Assembly (NCBI GenBank): GCA_037893245.1
Contig: JBAIAA010000413.1
Location: 1,302,001 to 1,366,000, forward strand
Origin: Crossaster papposus
Lineage: Eukaryota > Echinodermata > Asteroidea > Velatida > Solasteridae
Length of the DNA: 64,000 bases
Direction: 5' to 3'
Shown piece by piece: positions 1 to 9,722 of this stretch. The notes beneath the pieces were generated by a model that was given only the letters and a program-made list of their open reading frames with translations, was not told the origin of the DNA and searched no databases. Made by a program: the position numbers and the translations under genes. Numbering within the stretch: position 1 is the first letter of the stretch; each line of letters starts with the position of its first letter.

Positions 1-31
1 GTTTTCAAAAGAAATTGTGGGGGCACTTTTA

Positions 32-39
32 ATGCAAAT
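32..39 (+). other. Octamer-like ATGCAAAT in each monomer
   Basis: ATGCAAAT occurs once per monomer at 32-39. It is kept in the diverged B monomers although bases on both sides are changed (26, 27, 31 and 45). Only M99 and M129 alter it, to ATGTAAAT. The same string is the classical POU/Oct octamer of animals; in B monomers the preceding C makes a CATGCA core like the plant RY element. Neither function is shown here, and an 8-bp match in a 486-bp unit could be chance. One instance is annotated; the others lie at the same offset. Confidence 0.4.
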
Positions 40-64
40 GAGCTAGCGTAGAAATGTTCCTTAC

Positions 65-104
65 AATTAGGGTGGTGCACCCTATAGGGTGCACCTGCCT
101 AATT
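65..104. repeat. 40-bp imperfect palindrome with perfect 22-bp core (per monomer)
   Basis: Bases 74-95 are a perfect palindrome: the half site 'ggtgcaccctat' meets its own complement, and the core contains two 8-bp palindromes (ggtgcacc) around ctatag. Outside the core, two mismatched positions on each side are followed by seven more complementary bases (aattagg / cctaatt), giving 40 bp in all. The structure recurs in nearly every monomer at the same offset, for example 551-590 in M2. Exceptions I noticed: M4 (one base change near 1544), M33 and M40 (caccatatag), M57 and M77 (single changes in an arm) and M99/M129 (5-bp deletion at the centre). It could extrude as a cruciform, fold in RNA, or bind a dimeric protein; which of these applies is not known. 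Confidence 0.9.
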
Positions 105-324
105 CAAGTCCCATTGAAAACAGTGTAAAATCAACAATGTTCACGACCAAGTTTCTTGCACACCGACATCACTGGGGTTTCTCAAACAACAATCAGATTA
201 TTGTCTTGGTCTTTATCTTTCCATTTCTTTTCAATTTTTAGTAGGTTAGCCAATTACATTTTTTAATATTCACACCGAAAGAAACACACCTCCCGAAAAG
301 TGATACTTCCCGAGCCTGCAAGCA

Positions 325-341
325 GCCATTTTACAAATGGC
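325..341. repeat. Short hairpin, 7-bp stem and 3-nt loop (per monomer)
   Basis: gccattt and aaatggc are exact reverse complements separated by TAC. The hairpin recurs at this offset in essentially every monomer; M13 carries a G-to-T change in the right arm. It is not followed by a T-run, so it is not a bacterial-type terminator. Confidence 0.8.
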
Positions 342-457
342 ATCCCTCCACGTGCTAGGGCAATTAGGACCCATTTTTCAACCGTAATTTTGTCAAGTCT
401 GCCCTCGGATTGAAGCTCAAAAACCAGGGAGTTGATCCAATGCTATATTTACACAAT

Positions 458-507
458 CCCACCATTTCTTTCACCAAACGGCATCCGTTTTCAAAAGAAA
501 TGGTGGG
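458..507. repeat. Two-stem inverted repeat spanning the M1/M2 boundary
   Basis: The left arm, 458-471 (cccaccatttcttt), is the exact reverse complement of 494-507 (aaagaaatggtggg). Inside it, aaacgg (476-481) and ccgttt (485-490) pair around the loop CAT. Unpaired bases are only 472-475 and 491-493. In this copy the right arm belongs to M2, which has G at monomer base 16, so the 14-bp outer stem is perfect. Most monomers have T at that site, which puts one mismatch in the stem. The structure occurs at every monomer junction in this phase. Its recurrence makes it a plausible cruciform or protein-binding site, but that is inference. Confidence 0.88.
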
Positions 508-3402
508 GGCACTTTTAATGCAAATGAGCTAGCGTAGAAATGTTCCTTACAATTAGGGTGGTGCACCCTATAGGGTGCACCTGCCTAATTCAAGTCACAT
601 TGAAAAGAGTGTAAAATCAACAATGTTCACGACCAAGTTTCTTGCACACCGACATCACTGGGGTTTCTCAAACAACAATCAGATTATTGTCCTGGTCTTT
701 ATCTTTCCATTTCTTTTCAATTTTTAGTAGGTTAGCCAATTACATTTTTTAATATTCACACCGAAAGAAACACACCTCCCGAAAAGTGATACTTCCCGAG
801 CCTGCAAGCAGCCATTTTACAAATGGCATCCCTCCACGTTCTAGGGCAATTAGGACCCATTTTTCAACCGTAATTTTGTCAAGTCTGCCCTCGGATTGAA
901 GCTCAAAAACCAGGGAGTTGATCCTATGCTATATTTACACAATCCCACCATTTCTTTCACCAAACGGCATCCGTTTTCAAAAGAAATTGTGGGGGCACTT
1001 TTAATGCAAATGAGCTAGCGTAGAAATGTTCCTTACAATTAGGGTGGTGCACCCTATAGGGTGCACCTGCCTAATTCAAGTCCCATTGAAAACAGTGTAA
1101 AATCAACAATGTTCACGACCAAGTTTCTTGCACACCGACATCACTGGGGTTTCTCAAACAACAATCAGATTATTGTCTTGGTCTTTATCTTTCCATTTCT
1201 TTTCAATTTTTAGTAGGTTAGCCAATTACATTTTTTAATATTCACACCGAAAGAAACACACCTCCCGAAAAGTGATACTTCCCGAGCCTGCAAGCAGCCA
1301 TTTTACAAATGGCATCCCTCCACGTTCTAGGGCAATTAGGACCCATTTTTCAACCGTAATTTTGTCAAGTCTGCCCTCGGATTGAAGCTCAAAAACCAGG
1401 GAGTTGATCCAATGCTATATTTACACAATCCCACCATTTCTTTCACCAAACGGCATCCGTTTTCAAAAGAAATTGTGGGGGCACTTTTAATGCAAATGAG
1501 CTAGCGTAGAAATGTTCCTTACAATTAGGGTGGTGCACCCTATATGGTGCACCTGCCTAATTCAAGTCCCATTGAAAAGAGTGTAAAATCAACAATGTTC
1601 ACGACCAAGTTTCTTGCACACCGACATCACTGGGGTTTCTCAAACAACAATCAGATTATTGTCTTGGTCTTTATCTTTCCATTTCTTTTCAATTTTTAGT
1701 AGGTTAGCCAATTACATTTTTTAATATTCACACCGAAAGAAACACACCTCCCGAAAAGTGATACTTCCCGAGCCTGCAAGCAGCCATTTTACAAATGGCA
1801 TCCCTCCACGTTCTAGGGCAATTAGGACCCATTTTTCAACCGTAATTTTGTCAAGTCTGCCCTCGGATTGAAGCTCAAAAACCAGGGAGTTGATCCTATG
1901 CTATATTTACACAATCCCACCATTTCTTTCACCAAACGGCATCCGTTTTCAAAAGAAATTGTGGGGGCACTTTTAATGCAAATGAGCTAGCGTAGAAATG
2001 TTCCTTACAATTAGGGTGGTGCACCCTATAGGGTGCACCTGCCTAATTCAAGTCCCATTGAAAACAGTGTAAAATCAACAATGTTCACGACCTAGTTTCT
2101 TGCACACCGACATCACTGGGGTTTCTCAAACAACAATCAGATTATTGTCTTGGTCTTTATCTTTCCATTTCTTTTCAATTTTTAGTAGGTTAGCCAATTA
2201 CATTTTTTAATATTCACACCGAAAGAAACACACCTCCCGAAAAGTGATACTTCCCGAGCCTGCAAGCAGCCATTTTACAAATGGCATCCCTCCACGTTCT
2301 AGGGCAATTAGGACCCATTTTTCAACCGTAATTTTGTCAAGTCTGCCCTCGGATTGAAGCTCAAAAACCAGGGAGTTGATCCAATGCTATATTTACACAA
2401 TCCCACCATTTCTTTCACCAAACGGCATCCGTTTTCAAAAGAAATTGTGGGGGCACTTTTAATGCAAATGAGCTAGCGTAGAAATGTTCCTTACAATTAG
2501 GGTGGTGCACCCTATAGGGTGCACCTGCCTAATTCAAGTCCAATTGAAAAGAGTGTAAAATCAACAATGTTCACGACCAAGTTTCTTGCACACCGACATC
2601 ACTGGGGTTTCTCAAACAACAATCAGATTATTGTCTTGGTCTTTATCTTTCCATTTCTTTTCAATTTTTAGTAGGTTAGCCAATTACATTTTTTAATATT
2701 CACACCGAAAGAAACACACCTCCCGAAAAGTGATACTTCCCGAGCCTGCAAGCAGCCATTTTACAAATGGCATCCCTCCACGTTCTAGGGCAATTAGGAC
2801 CCATTTTTCAACCGTAATTTTGTCAAGTCTGCCCTCGGATTGAAGCTCAAAAACCAGGGAGTTGATCCAATGCTATATTTACACAATCCCACCATTTCTT
2901 TCACCAAACGGCATCCGTTTTCAAAAGAAATGGTGGGGGCACTTTTAATGCAAATGAGCTAGCGTAGAAATGTTCCTTACAATTAGGGTGGTGCACCCTA
3001 TAGGGTGCACCTGCCTAATTCAAGTCCCATTGAAAAGAGTGTAAAATCAACAATGTTCACGACCAAGTTTCTTGCACACCGACATCACTGGGGTTTCTCA
3101 AACAACAATCAGATTATTGTCTTGGTCTTTTTCTTTCCATTTCTTTTCAATTTTTAGTAGGTTAGCCAATTACATTTTTTAATATTCACACCGAAAGAAA
3201 CACACCTCCCGAAAAGTGATACTTCCCGAGCCTGCAAGCAGCCATTTTACAAATGGCATCCCTCCACGTTCTAGGGCAATTAGGACCCATTTTTCAACCG
3301 TAATTTTGTCAAGTCTGCCCTCGGATTGAAGCTCAAAAACCAGGGAGTTGATCCAATGCTATATTTACACAATCCCACCATTTCTTTCACCAAACGGCAT
3401 CC

Positions 3403-4860
3403 GTTTTCAAAAGAAATGGTGGGGGCACTTTTAATGCAAATGAGCTAGCGTAGAAATGTTCCTTACAATTAGGGTGGTGCACCCTATAGGGTGCACCTGC
3501 CTAATTCAAGTCCCATTGAAAAGAGTGTAAAATCAACAATGTTCACGACCAAGTTTCTTGCACACCGACATCACTGGGGTTTCTCAAACAACAATCAGAT
3601 TATTGTCTTGGTCTTTATCTTTCCATTTCTTTTCAATTTTTAGTAGGTTAGCCAATTACATTTTTTAATATTCACACCGAAAGAAACACACCTCCCGAAA
3701 AGTGATACTTCCCGAGCCTGCAAGCAGCCATTTTACAAATGGCATCCCTCCACGTTCTAGGGCAATTAGGACCCATTTTTCAACCGTAATTTTGTCAAGT
3801 CTGTCCTTGGATTGAAGCTCAAAAACCAGGGAGTTGATCCTATGCTATATTTACACAATCCCACCATTTCTTTCACCAAACGGCATCCGTTTTCAAAAGA
3901 AATTGTGGGGGCACTTTTAATGCAAATGAGCTAGCGTAGAAATGTTCCTTACAATTAGGGTGGTGCACCCTATAGGGTGCACCTGCCTAATTCAAGTCCC
4001 ATTGAAAACAGTGTAAAATCAACAATGTTCACGACCAAGTTTCTTGCACACCGACATCACTGGGGTTTCTCAAACAACAATCAGATTATTGTCTTGGTCT
4101 TTATCTTTCCATTTCTTTTCAATTTTTAGTAGGTTAGCCAATTACATTTTTTAATATTCACACCGAAAGAAACACACCTCCCGAAAAGTGATACTTCCCG
4201 AGCCTGCAAGCAGCCATTTTACAAATGGCATCCCTCCACGTTCTAGGGCAATTAGGACCCATTTTTCAACCGTAATTTTGTCAAGTCTGCCCTCGGATTG
4301 AAGCTCAAAAACCAGGGAGTTGATCCAATGCTAAATTTACACAATCCCACCATTTCTTTCACCAAACGGCATCCGTTTTCAAAAGAAATTGTGGGGGCAC
4401 TTTTAATGCAAATGAGCTAGCGTAGAAATGTTCCTTACAATTAGGGTGGTGCACCCTATAGGGTGCACCTGCCTAATTCAAGTCCCATTGAAAAGAGTGT
4501 AAAATCAACAATGTTCACGACCAAGTTTCTTGCACACCGACATCACTGGGGTTTCTCAAACAACAATCAGATTATTGTCTTGGTCTTTATCTTTCCATTT
4601 CTTTTCAATTTTTAGTAGGTTAGCCAATTACATTTTTTAATATTCACACCGAAAGAAACACACCTCCCGAAAAGTGATACTTCCCGAGCCTGCAAGCAGC
4701 CATTTTACAAATGGCATCCCTCCACGTTCTAGGGCAATTAGGACCCATTTTTCAACCGTAATTTTGTCAAGTCTGCCCTCAGATTGAAGCTCAAAAACCA
4801 GGGAGTTGATCCTATGCTATATTTACACAATCCCACCATTTCTTTCACCAAACGGCATCC
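3403..4860 (+). repeat. Block M8-M10, copy 1 of a dispersed trimer
   Basis: M8 has G16 plus a rare 'gtccttgg' reading, M9 has a rare 'gctaaattt' (T>A near monomer 446), and M10 has 407A with T439. The same ordered set is found in M30-M32 at 14097-15554. The 22-unit separation implies either duplication of a large segment or transfer over more than 10 kb. Confidence 0.8.
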
Positions 4861-6804
4861 GTTTTCAAAAGAAATTGTGGGGGCACTTTTAATGCAAATG
4901 AGCTAGCGTAGAAATGTTCCTTACAATTAGGGTGGTGCACCCTATAGGGTGCACCTGCCTAATTCAAGTCCCATTGAAAACAGTGTAAAATCAACAATGT
5001 TCACGACCAAGTTTCTTGCACACCGACATCACTGGGGTTTCTCAAACAACAATCAGATTATTGTCTTGGTCTTTATCTTTCCATTTCTTTTCAATTTTTA
5101 GTAGGTTAGCCAATTACATTTTTTAATATTCACACCGAAAGAAACACACCTCCCGAAAAGTGATACTTCCCGAGCCTGCAAGCAGCCATTTTACAAATGG
5201 CATCCCTCCACGTTCTAGGGCAATTAGGACCCATTTTTCAACCGTAATTTTGTCAAGTCTGCCCTCGGATTGAAGCTCAAAAACCAGGGAGTTGATCCAA
5301 TGCTATATTTACACAATCCCACCATTTCTTTCACCAAACGGCATCCGTTTTCAAAAGAAATTGTGGGGGCACTTTTAATGCAAATGAGCTAGCGTAGAAA
5401 TGTTCCTTACAATTAGGGTGGTGCACCCTATAGGGTGCACCTGCCTAATTCAAGTCCCATTGAAAAGAGTGTAAAATCAACAATGTTCACGACCAAGTTT
5501 CTTGCACACCGACATCACTGGGGTTTCTCAAACAACAATCAGATTATTGTCTTGGTCTTTATCTTTCCATTTCTTTTCAATTTTTAGTAGGTTAGCCAAT
5601 TACATTTTTTAATATTCACACCGAAAGAAACACACCTCCCGAAAAGTGATACTTCCCGAGCCTGCAAGCAGCCATTTTACAAATGGCATCCCTCCACGTT
5701 CTAGGGCAATTAGGACCCATTTTTCAACCGTAATTTTGTCAAGTCTGCCCTCAGATTGAAGCTCAAAAACCAGGGAGTTGATCCTATGCTATATTTACAC
5801 AATCCCACCATTTCTTTCACCAAACGGCATCCGTTTTCAAAAGAAATTGTGGGGGCACTTTTAATGCAAATGAGCTAGCGTAGAAATGTTCCTTACAATT
5901 AGGGTGGTGCACCCTATAGGGTGCACCTGCCTAATTCAAGTCCCATTGAAAACAGTGTAAAATCAACAATGTTCACGACCAAGTTTCTTGCACACCGACA
6001 TCACTGGGGTTTCTCAAACAACAATCAGATTATTGTCTTGGTCTTTATCTTTCCATTTCTTTTCAATTTTTAGTAGGTTAGCCAATTACATTTTTTAATA
6101 TTCACACCGAAAGAAACACACCTCCCGAAAAGTGATACTTCCCGAGCCTGCAAGCAGCCATTTTACAAATTGCATCCCTCCACGTTCTAGGGCAATTAGG
6201 ACCCATTTTTCAACCGTAATTTTGTCAAGTCTGCCCTCGGATTGAAGCTCAAAAACCAGGAAGTTGATCCAATGCTATATTTACACAATCCCACCATTTC
6301 TTTCACCAAACGGCATCCGTTTTCAAAAGAAATGGTGGGGGCACTTTTAATGCAAATGAGCTAGCGTAGAAATGTTCCTTACAATTAGGGTGGTGCACCC
6401 TATAGGGTGCACCTGCCTAATTCAAGTCCCATTGAAAAGAGTGTAAAATCAACAATGTTCACGACCAAGTTTCTTGCACACCGACATCACTGGGGTTTCT
6501 CAAACAACAATCAGATTATTGTCTTGGTCTTTATCTTTCCATTTCTTTTCAATTTTTAGTAGGTTAGCCAATTACATTTTTTAATATTCACACCGAAAGA
6601 AACACACCTCCCGAAAAGTGATACTTCCCGAGCCTGCAAGCAGCCATTTTACAAATGGCATCCCTCCACGTTCTAGGGCAATTAGGACCCATTTTTCAAC
6701 CGTAATTTTGTCAAGTCTGCCCTTGGATTGAAGCTCAAAAACCAGGGAGTTGATCCTATGCTATATTTACACAATCCCACCATTTCTTTCACCAAACGGC
6801 ATCC

Positions 6805-8263
6805 GTTTTCAAAAGAAATTGTGGGGGCACTTTTAATGCAAATGAGCTAGCGTAGAAATGTTCCTTACAATTAGGGTGGTGCACCCTATAGGGTGCACCT
6901 GCCTAATTCAAGTCCCATTGAAAACAGTGTAAAATCAACAATGTTCACGACCAAGTTTCTTGCACACCGACATCACTGGGGTTTCTCAAACAACAATCAG
7001 ATTATTGTCTTGGTCTTTATCTTTCCATTTCTTTTCAATTTTTAGTAGGTTAGCCAATTACATTTTTTAATATTCACACCGAAAGAAACACACCTCCCGA
7101 AAAGTGATACTTCCCGAGCCTGCAAGCAGCCATTTTACAAATGGCATCCCTCCACGTTCTAGGGCAATTAGGACCCATTTTTCAACCGTAATTTTGTCAA
7201 GTCTGCCCTCGGATTGAAGCTCAAAAAACCAGGGAGTTGATCCAATGCTATATTTACACAATCCCACCATTTCTTTCACCAAACGGCATCCGTTTTCAAA
7301 AGAAATTGTGGGGGCACTTTTAATGCAAATGAGCTAGCGTAGAAATGTTCCTTACAATTAGGGTGGTGCACCCTATAGGGTGCACCTGCCTAATTCAAGT
7401 CCCATTGAAAAGAGTGTAAAATCAACAATGTTCACGACCAAGTTTCTTGCACACCGACATCACTGGGGTTTCTCAAACAACAATCAGATTATTGTCTTGG
7501 TCTTTATCTTTCCATTTCTTTTCAATTTTTAGTAGGTTAGCCAATTACATTTTTTAATATTCACACCGAAAGAAACACACCTCCCGAAAAGTGATACTTC
7601 CCGAGCCTGCAAGCAGCCATTTTACAAATGGCATCCCTCCACGTTCTAGGGCAATTAGGACCCATTTTTCAACCGTAATTTTGTCAAGTCTGCCCTCGGA
7701 TTGAAGCTCAAAAACCAGGGAGTTGATCCTATGCTATATTTACACAATCCCACCATTTCTTTCACCAAACGGCATCCGTTTTCAAAAGAAATTGTGGGGG
7801 CACTTTTAATGCAAATGAGCTAGCGTAGAAATGTCCCTTACAATTAGGGTGGTGCACCCTATAGGGTGCACCTGCCTAATTCAAGTCCCATTGAAAACAG
7901 TGTAAAATCAACAATGTTCACGACCAAGTTTCTTGCACACCGACATCACTGGGGTTTCTCAAACAACAATCAGATTATTGTCTTGGTCTTTATCTTTCCA
8001 TTTCTTTTCAATTTTTAGTAGGTTAGCCAATTACATTTTTTAATATTCACACCGAAAGAAACACACCTCCCGAAAAGTGATACTTCCCGAGCCTGCAAGC
8101 AGCCATTTTACAAATGGCATCCCTCCACGTTCTAGGGCAATTAGGACCCATTTTTCAACCGTAATTTTGTCAAGTCTGCCCTTGGATTGAAGCTCAAAAA
8201 CCAGGGAGTTGATCCTATGCTATATTTACACAATCCCACCATTTCTTTCACCAAACGGCATCC
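6805..8263 (+). repeat. Trimer M15-M17, copy 1, with 1-bp A insertion
   Basis: M15 has six A residues at 7223-7228 where other units have five, making it 487 bp. M17 has 'gtccctta' in place of 'gttcctta'. Both markers recur at the same places in the next trimer (M18 and M20), so the two blocks are a tandem duplication of about 1459 bp. M17 and M20 differ in the 3' block (tgg/T439 against cgg/A439), so one of them exchanged its 3' end afterwards. A minus-strand frame at 7067-7282 opens only because of the extra A and starts with TTG; it is not called as a gene. Confidence 0.85.
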
Positions 8264-9722
8264 GTTTTCAAAAGAAATTGTGGGGGCACTTTTAATGCAA
8301 ATGAGCTAGCGTAGAAATGTTCCTTACAATTAGGGTGGTGCACCCTATAGGGTGCACCTGCCTAATTCAAGTCCCATTGAAAACAGTGTAAAATCAACAA
8401 TGTTCACGACCAAGTTTCTTGCACACCGACATCACTGGGGTTTCTCAAACAACAATCAGATTATTGTCTTGGTCTTTATCTTTCCATTTCTTTTCAATTT
8501 TTAGTAGGTTAGCCAATTACATTTTTTAATATTCACACCGAAAGAAACACACCTCCCGAAAAGTGATACTTCCCGAGCCTGCAAGCAGCCATTTTACAAA
8601 TGGCATCCCTCCACGTTCTAGGGCAATTAGGACCCATTTTTCAACCGTAATTTTGTCAAGTCTGCCCTCGGATTGAAGCTCAAAAAACCAGGGAGTTGAT
8701 CCAATGCTATATTTACACAATCCCACCATTTCTTTCACCAAACGGCATCCGTTTTCAAAAGAAATTGTGGGGGCACTTTTAATGCAAATGAGCTAGCGTA
8801 GAAATGTTCCTTACAATTAGGGTGGTGCACCCTATAGGGTGCACCTGCCTAATTCAAGTCCCATTGAAAAGAGTGTAAAATCAACAATGTTCACGACCAA
8901 GTTTCTTGCACACCGACATCACTGGGGTTTCTCAAACAACAATCAGATTATTGTCTTGGTCTTTATCTTTCCATTTCTTTTCAATTTTTAGTAGGTTAGC
9001 CAATTACATTTTTTAATATTCACACCGAAAGAAACACACCTCCCGAAAAGTGATACTTCCCGAGCCTGCAAGCAGCCATTTTACAAATGGCATCCCTCCA
9101 CGTTCTAGGGCAATTAGGACCCATTTTTCAACCGTAATTTTGTCAAGTCTGCCCTCGGATTGAAGCTCAAAAACCAGGGAGTTGATCCTATGCTATATTT
9201 ACACAATCCCACCATTTCTTTCACCAAACGGCATCCGTTTTCAAAAGAAATTGTGGGGGCACTTTTAATGCAAATGAGCTAGCGTAGAAATGTCCCTTAC
9301 AATTAGGGTGGTGCACCCTATAGGGTGCACCTGCCTAATTCAAGTCCCATTGAAAACAGTGTAAAATCAACAATGTTCACGACCAAGTTTCTTGCACACC
9401 GACATCACTGGGGTTTCTCAAACAACAATCAGATTATTGTCTTGGTCTTTATCTTTCCATTTCTTTTCAATTTTTAGTAGGTTAGCCAATTACATTTTTT
9501 AATATTCACACCGAAAGAAACACACCTCCCGAAAAGTGATACTTCCCGAGCCTGCAAGCAGCCATTTTACAAATGGCATCCCTCCACGTTCTAGGGCAAT
9601 TAGGACCCATTTTTCAACCGTAATTTTGTCAAGTCTGCCCTCGGATTGAAGCTCAAAAACCAGGGAGTTGATCCAATGCTATATTTACACAATCCCACCA
9701 TTTCTTTCACCAAACGGCATCC
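8264..9722 (+). repeat. Trimer M18-M20, copy 2, with 1-bp A insertion
   Basis: M18 repeats the six-A run (8682-8687), exactly 1459 bp after that of M15, and M20 repeats the 'gtccctta' marker of M17. M16 and M19 are of the same class (G121, cgg, T439). The open frame at 8526-8741 on the minus strand is the same by-product as in copy 1. Confidence 0.85.

Larger units (their letters stand above)
1..486 (+). repeat. Monomer M1, used as coordinate reference for the unit
   Basis: In this unit monomer coordinates equal window coordinates. Landmarks in order: octamer-like ATGCAAAT (32-39); NheI-type GCTAGC near 42-47; 40-bp palindrome (65-104); the 105-122 block that carries class-defining variants; a pyrimidine-rich tract ending in TAG (about 201-241); an AT-rich stretch (251-270); a small hairpin (325-341); a second variable block (406-439); and the left half of a long inverted repeat (458-486). 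M1 belongs to the commonest class: T16, C112, 121-122 'ca', 406-408 'cgg', A439. It has one private change, G at 354 where other units have T. The phase is arbitrary, because the window happens to start at this point of the repeat. Confidence 0.97.

Noticed and set aside
67-72. Telomere-like TTAGGG
   Set aside because: A single hexamer per 486-bp unit, part of the palindrome's outer arm, with no tandem TTAGGG run anywhere.
201-243. Splice-acceptor-like pyrimidine tract ending in TAG
   Set aside because: The tract fits an acceptor pattern, but there is no exon, donor pairing or gene context, and the same string repeats in every unit.
325-341. Rho-independent terminator
   Set aside because: The hairpin has no following T-run and the context is a eukaryotic-type satellite.
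1-486. CENP-B box
   Set aside because: I looked for the TTCG....A..CGGG pattern on both strands of the consensus and found none. Other centromere proteins cannot be excluded.
1-486. Monomer as three 162-bp subunits
   Set aside because: 486 is three times 162, but I see no 162-bp internal repetition; only short strings such as CCATTTCTTT recur, and at other spacings.
7067-7282. Minus-strand open frame of 71 codons, repeated at 8526-8741
   Set aside because: It exists only in the two units with an extra A, starts at TTG, and sits in a tandem repeat whose other copies close the frame. No support for a gene. A protein search with it would be a quick test, and I do not claim homology.
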